Positions 13,705 through 27,902 are shown, counted from the first letter of the stretch. The stretch: DNA of 64,000 bases from Setophaga petechia (GCA_024362935.1 JANCRA010000003.1:35773291-35837290), one strand, 5' to 3'. Translations and numbers: made by a program. The notes: generated by a model from the sequence alone, not told the origin.

Positions 13705-15744
13705 AAGCTCTCCGCATTCAGCCATAGTGTAAGCTGACAGATGAAGGAAGAGCAAGTAGAAGAGACAAGGCAAATGGACAAGTCACACTCCTGAGACCTG
13801 AGATTCCTTGCATGTCACTTGTGTCTGGCTGCACAGATTTGGATGCCATCACAAATTTCAACAAAGAAAATAAAATCTTTCACCTGCCTGACCACTCTCT
13901 TTTCAAGGGGTCTGTACCACTCCATCTTTTCCCTTTTTTCTTTCCCATCTCATTTTCTCTGCCATCATATTGTACTTCTCACCCTTCTCTCTTTTCACAG
14001 CCTGCAACTCTTCCAACTCATCATATGGGTTTCTAAAACACAAGACCCATTACACCTGAGTTACACCCTTTCCCTCTCATGGCTAAAACTCTCCTCTCCT
14101 CTTCCTGTTCCTCTCTCATGAGCCCACAAAGTCCCTTTCCCCAATGCCTGCTGTCTCCAGTCAACATGAGCATGTTACACACTAGCACAATCCCTACCAG
14201 CCATTGCTCCCCATCCTTTGCTCTTTTAAGCTCAAACAAACACAATATAACCATGCAAGTTTGAGTCATCCCTTCCTGCTCCCTCTAACAAGAGTCAGAC
14301 GCTGTGATTTGCTAAGGTCTGAGCCTGAAAGGTGAAGACCAGAGAAACCTCAGCTGTCCCAGTCATTTCCCTGCACTCAGCCTTCCAGCTCCTGACTGGG
14401 TCCAAACAAAACAAACTGATGAGAAGCCTATGGCTTGAGCCTGCCCTTTTACTGGTTCAACACTTTGTATTGATGAAATAAAAGTGTAAGTGAGAGCAGA
14501 AGAAAGGCAAGGAACTACACTCAGGAGTCTGGAAAGCAATATACTATTTCTATCATTGGCAGGAGATTGGCTTTATAAGTAAGCCAGCCTATGCTTATGT
14601 TTTCAGGTTTGAGCCTAGCCTATATCCCTTGGAAAAAAGCCAGGCACACCTTCCCATCCACAAAGGACAGTCCCAGGGAGCAGCTCTTTTAGGCATTTTG
14701 TATATTTTAGCAATATGAATACCCTTGGACAAAAGTCATCCATGTTCTGTGGCAGGGTCACTGATCCAGCCTTGCTGAAAGTACAGCAAAGTTTTCCTTA
14801 AAGCTGAGTGCTTGTCTCCCCAGAGCAAGTCTCTGCCTCAGATACTACTGCCTGTCAACTCATTTCTCTGTTGTCATCCAAAAGAAGGAATAACAAGTGA
14901 AAAACACAAAGCAGTGTGGCCTGGGAAAATTCTGACAGCCTGATAAAGGAAAGCAGAGGACGTATCTACTTGTTTATATGTTCTGAGATCTTTGAATAAA
15001 GATTTCCTTGAAAAAACATCGTGACTTCCTCTAACCAGATGAAGAAAAGAAGATGTCAGCTTGTACCTCATCAGATTTTCTGGTGTAAAATCCAAACCAG
15101 GTATTTGGATGGATGATGCCATTCAATGACTGTAATGTTCCTTCTGAGAAGCACTACCTGCATTTAAAACACAGACTAAACCAAACCCACTAAAAGAACA
15201 GAGTGTACAGAAACTACATACCACCCACTCAGCCTTACAGATGCAAAACAACTGAACCCACAAGGAAGAAAACAAACAGGGGAGGCAGTCAGAGCACAAT
15301 GCCTGGCTCAGGCAGCAGCAACCAAGCAGCAGCTGTTTCACAGAGGTGGGTAAATGGCTGCACAAACATAGCCCTGGGCATGTGGTTCCCCATGTCACCC
15401 CAGAGGCCCCTCTGGAGCTGCCAGGGGCTCCAGCTGCCTCCTGCTCTAGCACCAGAGCATATTTCTCCATATGAAACACACTTGCAGAGCTGTAGTGCCC
15501 CAGACTTCCCCAAGTACAGTAAGTACATGCTTGGCCCCTGTTAGTTCAGACACTTCAGAAAGGGCAGCAAGACTAATATGGGAAATGGAAGGGAAAGCTG
15601 ATATGGAAATACTTCAGAATATCTCAGCAAAGAGCACAACAATGGGATTACATAGACTCAACAAAGGACAGAGCAAGGGAATTTTCCTTGGTTATTAAGA
15701 CACAAAACAAACCCTGATGAAGATGGTCAAGCAGTGCAAGAGGC
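13705..15744. other. Intergenic, no gene seen
   Basis: Contains a pyrimidine-rich stretch at about 13900-14130 that keeps several frames open without coding character. Nothing else is recognised. Confidence 0.55.
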
Positions 15745-15893
15745 TCCTGGAGAAGCTGTGAATTCACCATTATTGAAGATAATCAGCAAAACATGACCCT
15801 GAGTGGCTTTGCAGCTGGTCTTGTTTTGAGTGGATGGAAGGACCAGGTGATCTTCAGAGATCTCTTCCAGTCCAAATTAAAACAATGGTGTTT
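15745..15893 (+). mobile_element. CR1 LINE 3' end fragment
   Basis: The text GGAAGGACCAGGTGATCTTC followed by CTCTTCCAGTCC is the typical CR1 3' end in sense orientation. The terminal ATTCTATG repeats have eroded. It is 5'-truncated and non-coding. Confidence 0.65.
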
Positions 15894-16661
15894 GATCAAA
15901 AGCTACCATTAAGAATTGGAATCAAACAGGAGCTCGAGAGTGGCTATTCACAGTCCTGAGGAAGAGAACTGTGATCAGAGGGACAAACCAAATGCAGAAT
16001 GACTTGGAAATATTCTGCTATTAAAATGAACTTGATCAAATAGGTTTTATTGAAATCACAGGCCAGTCACATGCCTGATATTCCTAATATTGCTGGATGC
16101 ATCCAGAATGGGAAAGCCAGAGTGAGAAGAAAGCCTTTCTCCACCTCCAAAAATGTCTTTGCTGCCCACCGTGCTTTGCATATTGCAGAGCTGAGAGTAC
16201 AGACCCGCCCTAGGAAGGGGCAGTGCCGACAGGTTCTGGCGGGCAGGAGTGACCTCTCCTGGAGACTGGAGCCCAGTAGCCCTGCTCCAGGGACAGCAGG
16301 AGCCCAGCCACAGGCCGTGGTTGCCTCTGTTTGGCCAGAGGGCAGGAGAAAGGCCCCTGACATATCTCTGCAGGCCCCCAAGACACACTCACAGTGGACA
16401 CCCACCACAACATTGTCAGCCTGCAGAGAAACACATCCTTGGAAAGCACCTCTGTTTTGTATTTGGCATGAGCAGGATTACCTGATCATGAAGTGCTCTC
16501 TATTTCATCCATAAGCACATTCTTTAAGTAGATTTGATACAAAAGATATTTAAATCTGAAGGGCCTATTCCAGTTAACCTGTCTTTTGAACAGGGTGAAA
16601 TGCAGAAAGGTGACTGTAGAGAACAGCGACAGTTATTAAAAATAGTGACCTAATTAGTCAC

Positions 16662-16850
16662 AATTACATAATTACAGAAATATTGGAGTTGGGAGGGACT
16701 TATGGAAGTCACCTCATCTAAGCTTCTGCACAAACAGGCTTGATTAGATGGTGAGGTTGTTCGGGGACTGGTCTGGTTCAATTTTAGTATCAGCAGAGAC
16801 AAAAATTCCACTTTCTCTCTAGGAAAGGTCCTTATCTTTTTGGGACTAGG
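16662..16850 (-). mobile_element. Degraded CR1 LINE 3' fragment
   Basis: The plus-strand text GGAGTTGGGAGGGACTTATG followed by GTCACCTCATCTAAGCTTCTGC is the reverse complement of a CR1 3' region. It is clearly diverged, and the right boundary is uncertain. Confidence 0.6.
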
Positions 16851-17844
16851 TCTTATTAAAACACAGTCCTATCTTTGGTGACATCACTAGTTATTGTAGC
16901 CAACTCTATGAGTACATTTATGCCAGGAGTCATTTTACAGCCTCCCTTGACACTGCCATATGAAAACAGCAACCCACAGCATTAGTATTGCTCGAGGAAA
17001 GCAGGTAGCATTAACTATGATACAAAAATGGTGAGCTTGGGAAGACAAGGAGCATGTTCAGATACACAGGCCCACCTAAAACCCTCTCCAACACGACAAA
17101 TTAAGTTGTACATTATGGTAGTTAATGCATCCAAATTTGGATCAATCATATGGTAGTAAAGGATGGTGAGGGTTACATGGATACAGTGGAAGACAGTTCC
17201 TCACAAAATAGCATGTTTATAAGGGATGGTTAAAATCTGACTCTACCCAAGGGTCACGGTACATAGTAAAACATGATCCTATCGCTAGAACAAATGTGAT
17301 TCTTGGACATAAAAGCACAAATAATCCTGCAATAGCAGAGATGTGGCATTATCTTAGCATACATTGCTGTTGAAACAGCAGCAGAAACTACTCCACTGTA
17401 TCAAAAGAGAATGTGTAGTTTTATATCAGTGTTCACAGTTTAAAAACAACACAGAGATGGTCAAGAGTTCAGGGAAGAGCTTCAAGAAAGACACAGCATC
17501 TGGAAAACATACTTCTAGCAAGAATCTTAAGAAGGTCAACCCAAGTTTACCCAACAGAAGGTCAAAAGATTATTTGTAATTACCAGCACCAGAAGAAATT
17601 ATAATAAATGAGGTTTTCTAATCAGGTAGAGAAAAAAACCCAGGAATATAATTTGATGAGTAGTTAGAAGCCAAGCAAATTCAGAGGAACTATATTGAGC
17701 ACTGTTTAACAAAAGCCATTACCTATTGGAACCATTTACAGAGGAATGGGATAAGCTTCCACAGTTTGAAACCTTGAACTGAAGACAAAACAATCTTTTT
17801 TCAAAGATACAATGCATCTCAAGAAATGTTGGAGCAGAAATTAT

Positions 17845-17910
17845 TGGGTGAGATTTATTGTCAGAACAGATAATCATAAAGGTCCCTCTGGTCTTAAAAA
17901 TATGAAAAGT
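17845..17910 (+). mobile_element. Old CR1/L3-type LINE 3' remnant
   Basis: The segment around ATAATCATAAAGGTCCCTCT and GGTCTTAAAAATATGAA resembles the 3' end shared by ancient amniote CR1/L3 elements. It is short and old, and is recognised from the conserved GGTCCCTTCTGGCCTTAAA-like core. Confidence 0.5.
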
Positions 17911-20503
17911 GCCCAGGGAAGAACAGAAAAGACCTCTGAAAGCACTGAAATACATCCGAACAAATTGTGCTGTGTTATGAAAGAGATTTTAATTACTATT
18001 AGAAGTTGCAAAAGAACATAAAATCTTTTTGAAAGCCACAATTTCTTTAATAAATATTAAAAATCCACTGAGTAAATCCTTCACATAGCTGCCAACAATT
18101 GAAGAAAGAGGAAGGACGTCTGTAGAAAACAAAAAAGAGGTCACGGAAGTATTCCTTCTCTGCAAAACCTGAGTGTAAATGTAGAATAATTTTGGTGCAA
18201 CTTAGAGCAACACCTGGCCTATTACTTTAAACAAATAAGGCAAAGGTTTGTACTCTCATAAAATCAAACACAGAAAGCAAAGAAAGGTGTAAAAATTACA
18301 GTCCAGAAAATCCTCCATATTGTTGAGTTTGCTCTCCCCAGTTTTTGAAAGCTGGCCTTGTGCCTTGTGTTTTTGTGTATTTGCAGAGGAATTGTGGTTG
18401 CAGAATACCACCAAACCACCACTGTGTGCTGGTGCCAGTGACAATGTGCAGTTGCAGGCTGCAAGGGAGACTCAAGCTCTGGCACAGGATTGCCTGGCAA
18501 GTGCTGTTTTGATGTGAAACCAGATGGTGCTTCAGTGGTGTTTTGCTTTGAGATTTCTGGGTTTGCTCAAATCCAGGAAACTCGGGAGGAGGGAAACCAT
18601 AAGCAGATGAAAACATACCCAACTAACAAACAGAGTTTGCACAAGCTCCCCTGTGCACAGTCTGGGGAGAAATGTAACCCTGGCCTTTCCCACTGGAGCC
18701 ACACTGGGACCCAGCACACAGGAGCCGTGCCGTGAGCGAGGACATGCAGACAGTGGGAGACCTACCAACCCAGCTCCTGGGCAGATGGGAAAGAAAACAG
18801 GAACTCAAAACAGAATCATGCTTTACAGAAGATTTTTTTTTTTTCTAAAATAAATCCCAACAACCACCAGCTGGTTCTCATTTCAGTCTGCAGATGAATA
18901 GATTTTGAGCAGAAAAGCAGCAACAGATGCCTCAGTGCTGCTTTGCAGGAAGCAGAGAGGCAATTATCCACATGGAACTCACCCATGGGATTTACAACTC
19001 GGAAGGCTGTGCCATGCCAAGCTGGCCCACAGCCTGAGAGCTGCGCCCTGCCAATGACTACTGCTGTTGCTCTTCCGGCCCTAGGTGCATTCCTCTGGGG
19101 CATCACAAGGCATGGCTGTGCTCTGGGAGCTGGAATAAAGTCTGCCCTTTCCTTTCACATCCTCAGAACCGTTTGTGAGCTGGGGAAGTGTGGAGGGAGG
19201 CACAAGAAGAGAGCTGTGACAGACAAGGCAAGACTTTCACAGGTGTCCCCAGGAGGGAGGACAGGGCCTGTCCTGAGTTCTCAGTGGTCTTTTGGCAACA
19301 AAAAGCAAAGATGATCTGCCAGTTACAGGTTTCACCTACTGAAGTCCCCATGGTTTCTCACTACTTAGACCCAAGGGAGAAGACCTGAAGGCCACAGCCT
19401 TTCAGGAAGCATGTCACCTCCCTCCATGTGCACCTTACTCTGTGTGAGAAAGCCCCTTGAAACCAACCCCACACAGGCCCTGAGTGCCTCTCTGCTTGGT
19501 CTGCAAAACTGTTTGCCCATAAGGACTCAAGTTACATCAAGTGACACACAGGAGCCCTGGGACATGGTCCAGCCATCCAAAGTCAAGCCCTCAGCCCGGG
19601 GCTTTCCATCTCTCACACCACCAGCCCACCCTCAGCCACAGGCATGTACCTGATAGAGCAGCAGCAGCAGCCTGGGCAGCTTCAGCCATAAAGCCAGCAG
19701 TGGGGGTCCAGTAGGTAGGGAATGGCCTTTGCAAGGTGGCTGCACATTTCCTGCACTTTTGAGGACCACCCTTGTGCCAAGATGGGAAGCAGGAGACTGG
19801 AGCTACTTTCATGGCTTTTACAGAGCCTACAATATCCTCTCTCCAAGGAGATGTATATAAGGAATTACTGGTGGATTAGTTCAAGCTGAGCCTTGAGGAG
19901 GAGGCAACAGTTTGAGTTGATGTTGGGATGGGACACACATGTGTGTGCTGCAGAGGCAGCCTCAGAACGGTCTGGCCCACCATTCCTGCTCCCCAGGGCT
20001 CTTCCTGGGGCAGCTGGCTGCAGGTGTGCTGCAAGCTTGTTACATACCTGCTGGAGCTGGGCTCAAATGAGAATCAATGTGGGTGGGGATCAGCAGAGCG
20101 GGTTCATGGCAATCACTGTCTCTTCTGAGGGTGGGCCCTGTGTGTTTTCCAGCCATTCCCATCCATGCCACAGTCAGCATCCTTTAGTGCTAAGCCTAGA
20201 TCATAAACTTCCTGGGATGGACTCCGTGTCAATTTGTATATAAAACAAAGAGACAGCACATACACGCTTTATATAAACAGATATTGCAGTAAGGAACTCT
20301 GCCACAGTTAACCTTTCTGCAGGTCAGCCCAAGTCCTTGTTATGATTGCAAATGGCTTTTCAAGTAGAGCACTTCCTGTCAAGGAATGTGCGTGTGGAAT
20401 ATCGGCAACGCGTCGCACACAGACGCTGTGTCAACAGGGCACATGCACACTCACTGCTCCAGAAGTACATCCCTACAGTTACCTCATGCTCCCTCCTGAG
20501 CAA

Positions 20504-20540
20504 AAAACAATCTTCCAAAACAAAAAAACAATCTTCCAAA
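20504..20540 (+). repeat. Short tandem duplication
   Basis: The word AAAAAACAATCTTCCAAAA occurs twice almost back to back. It is a recent short duplication with no evident function. Confidence 0.8.
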
Positions 20541-20799
20541 AGCCAGAACACTTTTCGGGTTTGGAGAGCAACCTGGACTTGCTAGTTAATGTCACATCAG
20601 CTTGTTGTGACAAATGAAGAGGACTGATGGGCTTTCTATGGTCCTGGCAAAGCAGATTTCTTTCAGACTAAATAGTCCAGTTTCTCTGGCTGTTCCTGCC
20701 ACCTTACAGCTACCTGGCACAGAAAGCTGACAGCCCTGGTGAGGGAAAGGGCCACAGAGGAACACAAGACTAGCAGGCAGTAATTCTTGCACTTGTTTA

Positions 20800-20819
20800 G
20801 AGCTGGACTAAAAATAGAG
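20800..20819 (+). promoter_or_regulatory. Perfect MEF2-type site, copy 1
   Basis: CTAAAAATAG (20808-20817) is an exact match to the MEF2 consensus YTAWWWWTAR. The surrounding 20-mer GAGCTGGACTAAAAATAGAG recurs with one difference at 27883-27902. Confidence 0.35.
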
Positions 20820-23800
20820 GTTCTTGAGCCCATTTCACCGTAAAAAGCCTGCATAATTCAGACAAGTTTTACCAGTAAATTGCAGCTACAAAGGAAAAAC
20901 CCCACAGCCTTAAAAGGTCTCTGGAAGCCCATCCAAAAGAGTGTTCTGTCCAAGTGCCCTTTACGAAAGGGTGGTGGAGAACAGGGTGGGAACTCAGATG
21001 CTAAAGACAGCTCTGGCCTGTCGGGAAAAGAGCAAACTTTGCCCCCTGTCTCTGGTGTGTGCCTGCCACCAGGACAGCATGTCCAAGTGCTCTGAACTCC
21101 AAGCTAGAGGCAGCCCTTTGCTTACTCATTTCTGTATTGCCACCCCCAGAATACACGCACACTGTGTACTGCCTTTGCCCTGGAAGCTGACTTTAAGGGA
21201 GCTGTGGGAAATGAGGAGGAATCTTTGCTTACCAGACTGCAATGAGAGCCTTTTATGAAAAGTTCTACCCCTGTGTTTATATAATTATCCAAAGACAAAA
21301 CAAAACATTAAGTGCATTTCAAAAAAACCTAAACAAATACAACCCCCAGATACACAGACCTTGCTCCCCTCATTGCTCAGGTAAGATCACCCCTTTGTTT
21401 CTGCAACACTGTGAGTGTAAGGAGTTGACACTCTCCACCAGTCACCAGCCTTCAAGTGTCATTTCTGGTTTCCTCTCCTTTTATTCCTTAAGCCCCTGCT
21501 TGCTTCCTCTTTCCTTCTTACAGCCTACCCTCAGCATTTGCTCAACACAAAATGGAGCCTGTGACCTTCTGCAGATGATGTAGTCAAATATGCACTGTCA
21601 GAGCTCATCCCTTCTCATTTGGCCTATAAAGATTTCCCCACAAGTACTCAGTTTTATTTCATCAGCTATCACTTTTAGATGCTCAGAGATGCAAACTTTC
21701 TTTTAATTCTAAATGCTAAACCCTCTACTTAAATTCAATGCCCCCCTGAATGCCCCCTCACTAGGTGAGGAGCAGCACCTATCCCTGAAATGCAGGGGAG
21801 AGAATTCAGCTGAGCCAAGATGAAAAAGGTGGGGTTATTCCCCAGTTGAAAGCATTGTAGAACTTTTAGTAGTCACAAGGGTGCCCAAGCTTTACTACAT
21901 AACACATATATCAAAGCTGACTTCCATGAAAAATCTGCATCAGGGTTAATCCATCTTTGTCATGAGTAGGAATAGCTGTGACAAGGCAGTTGGCACTTCA
22001 GGCTCTGAATTCAGGAGTGCATGAGTGGAAGGACATCTGTGACTCAAACCTGTTGGTAAGATCATAAAATGTCCTTTCCAGCTTTCCATGAAACTATTTG
22101 GACTGCTGTCTGACACTGCTGGCACCAGCCCTCCCTGAGAGGGGGATGCTTTAATCTCTATTTGCACTGGGGAATTTATTGAGCGATTAAATCAGCAGCA
22201 GCTCTCCCAAGGCTCCAGCTGGCACAACAAGTAAGGCACCAAGGCAGGAAGCAGCCAAGAATGTGGGGCAGTGAGCCAGGAGCAGCTGCCTTCTCCATGG
22301 GACTTCAGGTACTATCCCCAGTCTCAGCAGAGTGGTATCTGGTATGTCCTGGGCATGCTGTCGTGGTGCAGAGCCTGGAGTCATGCAAGCAAAAATGCTG
22401 CTGGGGTTTCCCATTTAGGCCTGCAGCATCATCAGAGAGATGGTGCACTTACAGATGGCGGACCCAATTTTTCCATTAAAGATCCACCTAGAAATAATGG
22501 GGGAAGCCCAGGCAGGGAAAACAAGCATGGTGACATTCAGCAAAACTCCTCCACTTTCATGATAAATTGATTAGTCTGGAGGCAGTGAGCAGAAGCATCC
22601 TCAGCTTGCTGCAGCAGTGAGTCATCCCCTACTCTTTCCACTGTTTAAAGACTGCCCTGCTCAACAGCCAATGCATCTGTGGAAACAGAGTGAAACAGAA
22701 TTGATATGAGCTAGTAGGTAAGGGCTCCCTTATACAATCAAGTTAAAGGTATTTAATAGGAAAATTTTAACTGCCCTACTGGTGTTGAGAGGATAACACA
22801 CAACTGGTAAGTCAGGCTTATTGGCATTTTCCAGGCAACAAATGACAGGCCATGAAACCCTGACAGTGCATGGATGGAGGTCAACAGTAGCCAGAAGGAT
22901 TGTCTAGTCAGCCTTCAAACTTGACATAATTAGAAATATGATCTGCCTGCTCACCTCCAGCCAAATCGTCTTTCCTCTCACAGTGAAAAAAAATAGGGAG
23001 ACAAAGATTGGCTAATATTCCTTGAAAGCTTGTTTGTATCTACACATTAGCATGTCTGATGGGTTCTGTTGCTACTGGGCTTTATCCTCTCAAATAATAA
23101 AGAAACAAGAACCTAGCAATATTGTGAAAATTCCCATATCATCCTGAAATGTTTATTGTGACTGTCAAAACATACAAACACATATTTTGCACATTTTAAA
23201 ACATGTAACTGGGTCTCAGGTCAGGAGAGAGAGAAAAGTGGATCTGTACCATTGTATTTTTGCTTAAATGCAACAATTCCCCCCTCACAGAAAATAATTT
23301 ATTAATATTATGCTGACGCAGGGCCAGGATCATGCATCCAAAACTGTCTCAGGTATCACAGACTCAACAGGCTTTCTGCATAGTGCTGCTCATGAACCCC
23401 TTCTGATCTGCATTTCAGATGCCTGGTTTTGAATACAAGAGATATAAATAGATCAAGGCCAGATCAAGTGGTCTTCAAAGCCACTATGACAAATGCTGGA
23501 AGACAGCAATGCACCATGAATGTAGCAATATTTTCCTTAATTTCTCCTATGGCAACCTCAATCAGATCCCAGGATCTCTTATGTTACCCCCCAGCCCTCT
23601 GTTGAACTTTCTCCTTTCCCAGGGAAGTCAGGCAGTAGGTCACCATACATATTATTCCTAAGACATGTTATAATTGATTTAGAATTGATGAAAGATGACA
23701 GCCCCAGAGTCCAGGACAGAGCACTAAGGCAAGCTGCCCAGGTACTGCCTGGTATCAAAATTTCTCCAGAGAAAGGGGGCATTTAATCTTTTAAATAATT

Positions 23801-26800
23801 AATCATTCAAGCTGCAGCCTGCTCCAGGTGTCCTTCCCTGGAAATGCCAATTAATATTCAATATGGCATTTTCTAAAATATAACTTTGAACAGTTTATGA
23901 ATTGGCAAAGATGGGGAACTCACCACAGACCATGGAGTGGCCATGAGACGACTGTCAGCAAGGATTTTTGAACACAATTAGCTAAGGTCATGTTCTAAGC
24001 AGTGACTCAGAAATGAGCGACTCTCCAACCTTTTTGCCAACCTTGCTTCTTTGCCTCCTAATGATTGCTAAATTGAATCTGAAGCAACCCCACTGATGAC
24101 AGGAACAAGAGCTCTGATTCCTGGGAACAAGTGTTGATGACAGAGGAATGGCTGGTTTAGTAAAGCACTGGTTCCTGGGCTCTGCTCCATCAGATGAATG
24201 TTTCCTTATTATGTTCCCAAAATCCCTTGGGCAGGGGAACATGCAGTAGAAGCACACTCAGTCTATTTTTCAGAGACTTGCCCCTCCAGGCTGTCAAAGA
24301 TCTGAAGGAGCTGGCAACCAGCCCACACTTATTCTGATAAATGCTATTTGCAACTAAAAATGGATTAAAATAACCTCTGAAAGCTTGTCTGAAGGGGAAC
24401 AAGCAGTCTTCTTCAGAAGTGCCATTAGCAGGAAGATATGGAGAAGGCTGTTCTGAGGGCTGTTTATTTTTGCCTTTCACCCCACGTTGTCATTTGCCCT
24501 GGCCAAATATAAAGAATAAAGAAATTATAATTAGCACTTGGGGCACTGTCGATGGGAGCAGCAAACAGGCCATGGCCAAAATTCAAACTCTGGTCTCCTC
24601 TGCTTCTTCATCCATTCCTCTCCCCATGATATGGACCCAGGGAAACTGAGCTTTGGCCACTATATCCACCAGACAGCATGAATTTTCCATTTACCACAAA
24701 ATGGTGATATATCAGGAATTAGGCACTGGCCATCTTTTTTGCCTGCCCTTAGTCTTGTGGATATCCAAATATTCCCTTCACAGCTATCTGGAAGTGAGAG
24801 AAGTGCAGAAGTTTGAAGGGAGAAGTTTTAAGGGTTAAGAGAAGGAAAATACCAATTTCCCATTACATTTTTAATCATTAAATAGCCATATACAATTCAA
24901 TGGTCGAACTGGGAGGAAGATATGAGCTGATGCTGTGAGAAGACAGGTGCACATTGAGAAATGAAATTGTGCCTTTGGTCCTAGAAGACAAGCTGGTAAG
25001 TCAGGATTTCCAAACACTCATCCCACTGCTGTAAGACAGTAGCTGACAACAGTGGTGGGAGCTTTGCCATCACTACACTGGGAGCAGAGTGAGTCTCTGG
25101 GCCTAATACTCACCACAAATTCAGGAGTTTTTGCTGTTTCCAGAGTTAGCTGTTGCAGCTCTCCAAACGAATCCTTCTCAGAAGGGACAACCCCACCAAA
25201 TCCCAGACATGACCAAATAGAGGAGGATGGGGATCCTGTCTCCATCTGATTAGCTGGTTGGTCTGCATGCCCACCCCTCAGCACCATGAGGCCCCCCTGG
25301 CCAGCAGACCAGATGCCCATTTCAGTCTTAACAAACTGCTTGTTTCTTCTTCCCAGCCTCCTGGGGGTCAGTGTACCTCATTAGACATCACAGGTCACAG
25401 GCAGAGCAATATATTTTGGCTTCATGGTGAGGTGTGATACACTCTGCCTCTTGGAATAACCCCAGGCTGCCAGGACCTAGGACACCGGGTTTGCTCTTAA
25501 TCATTCACGTCCTGTTCCTGCAGCACCTCAAAGTTGCTGCAGGTTTTATCCTCTATGCTGCAGGTCTGAAGTTAGTTTGCAATAAATTGACTGTGTGCAG
25601 GAGTGCTCAGTGATCTGGGCTGGGAGGGATGCAGGAGTCAGGCAGGAAATTCCAGTTGTGCCCTTCCAGACACCAGGGTACCCCACTCAATGGCAATTCT
25701 TCTTTAAGGTACACTATGACTCAACAGCTTTGCTGTCTTTCCCTGTTTTCCACAGGCTCCAGACTCTTCCTAGGCTACAGGAGTCAGCAGTAAGCCTACA
25801 TTAGCAGCCTTTTCTTCTCCTAGTTGATATTCTGGTAATCATCAAGCCATGAAGGAAAAATTCAGTTACAGCTAATGCTGATATTCAACCCAAGGTGCCA
25901 AGCTTACTACTGCTTAATAGCAATAGCCTCCTGCCTCCATGTGAATATATTTCTGCACTGAAATACTTGTGCTTTACATATTTATTAGTTAATTACAAAT
26001 AAGAAATTAGAAAATCAGTCCTATGCATGTAACAAATGATAAATTAATGTATAAAAAGCATCATGGGTAACTGTAAGGAGCTAGTAAGAACTTGGCTGTC
26101 TGTTTCACACATCTTCACAACCCTTACCTTCCTCCTCCACTTATTTGCTGACATGATTCTTTGCAGTCTTCCTTTTGCTATAGATTTGCAGCTTGTGGGT
26201 CTTTGCACTGAGGTTCACAATACTCTGCTCCACTGGCTGATCTACTAGGATTCTTCTAGTCTTCCTGCTTAGAAATCCCACATTAACTCCTGTATAAAGA
26301 CTAAGAAAGACAAAATGCCATTAGTTTTCTGTTGCCTTTTAGTTAACAAAAATAAATTTACAACGACCCATGGTTCATAAAAGGAATAAACAGAACAGGT
26401 TGTTTCTAAACCTCTTTGTCTCCCTCTGCTATGAAACTGCTGGAAAGTCATTATTACTTTTCTAATAGTTGATGCATTTCCTCTCTCTCTTCCCAGCCTA
26501 CCAAGAATACTGGAATCCCATTTTAATGCTCTTTCTTTCCATAACAGGAAATGTGGAAAGTGTTATAGAAGCAAAAGGAGAGATATTTGCCAGACCAGAG
26601 GCTTCCAGGAGCCAAGACAGTGAGAAAAAATCCTGCACTAGCATAAGATTTACAGTCAAATTGCCAGAGCTGGGACTCAGAGCTGGGTTAGGGTGACATG
26701 AGTTACCATGAGTAACCAGCCACGCACACAGGATGAGCCAGGACTATTGCAAGGCAAATGAAATTCAGCTCAGCCTGTGATGAAAGGCAGTAAGTTGATC

Positions 26801-27882
26801 TGCTCATCCTGGGCTGCAGCACATACACTCAGACAGCTGCCCCAGCTCAGCAGCTGCACTGGGACCTGCAATGGCATGGCAAAACCATGCGAGCTCCTCA
26901 GGACCCAGAGCCCTGCAAACTGTCCCTTAGGGGTGTCTTTGTCACAGGGACCTGAGCACTCAACAGAAGCAGGAGAGATGGCCACAGGACACTCTGCTGC
27001 ACCTTCCCAAAGCAGGCTGAGTGTGCAGCCAGGGTCAAGGGCTGTCACTGCAAGAGGAGTCACTCCCCCCCATCTTTGCTCCCTTTGCCCTCTCACCTGT
27101 CACCTCCACCTCTTTCCCATACCTGCAGCCAAGCATGCTCCAGGTTTCCCTTTATGAAAATATTGCCTGTTCAGCCTTAGGTTAGCCACCTCCTGTTCCC
27201 ATGCAGCCAGGTTAAATAGCAGCAGCGGCATCAGCTGTACTGCAAACACCTCCAAAGGTGTCTGCTTTAGGAAGATGGAAAACCAATGCAGAATCTCCAA
27301 AATTTGCCCTGGTCTTCAGGCCAGAAGCAGCATTACATTCATTACTGCCATGTTGGCTCCAGGAAATATTTGAAGCAAAACAGGAGCCACCACACTGCAG
27401 CACCAATGGTATCATGGCACAAGATAAATGGGATGTGCTCCTTGATCCCATCAGCTACAAGACAGCCCTAGAGAGGATAGAACTGCGTGTACCTGGTACA
27501 CCAGAAGAGACTTACCATGATTGGATAAGTGTCCTGCAGTATCCAATTCTTCTCCATACTCCCCCCATGCCCACAGCTGGCTCTGGAACAGCTGAGCTGC
27601 TGGGCTTTCATTTTACAGAGTGGTTGACTCTGAACGTTAAAAATTGTCTTGGAGACATTCTCACCTGAAATGTTAAAGGGATGTTTTAGTACAAGTGTCC
27701 ACCTCACTTTTTGCTCACAGCAGGGCACAGTACTGGGGAATGCCCCATAGCAAAGTTTTCTACCCTGTTCCCCCATTTTGATCCCAGGGCTGACAGACCT
27801 CACTGACCTCATAGGGCCTTTTGTGGCCAGAAGACAGCACTAGAATTTGGTAGCAAGAAATGCACTGCAAGGGATATATTTT

Positions 27883-27902
27883 GAGCTGGGCTAAAAATAG
27901 AG
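27883..27902 (+). promoter_or_regulatory. Perfect MEF2-type site, copy 2, with TATA-like sequence downstream
   Basis: CTAAAAATAG occupies 27891-27900, in the same 20-bp context as copy 1. A TATATATATA stretch follows about 18 bp later at about 27918. The layout is promoter-like, but no transcript or open frame can be assigned. Confidence 0.35.

Noticed and set aside
16050..16514. 154-codon plus-strand frame with 113-codon frames opposite
   Set aside because: Several frames on both strands are open together, which indicates a stop-poor composition and not a gene.
27258..27668. 136-codon plus-strand open frame
   Set aside because: Protein-like in parts but with no family I recognise, and overlapping frames on both strands have similar lengths. 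A protein search would settle it.
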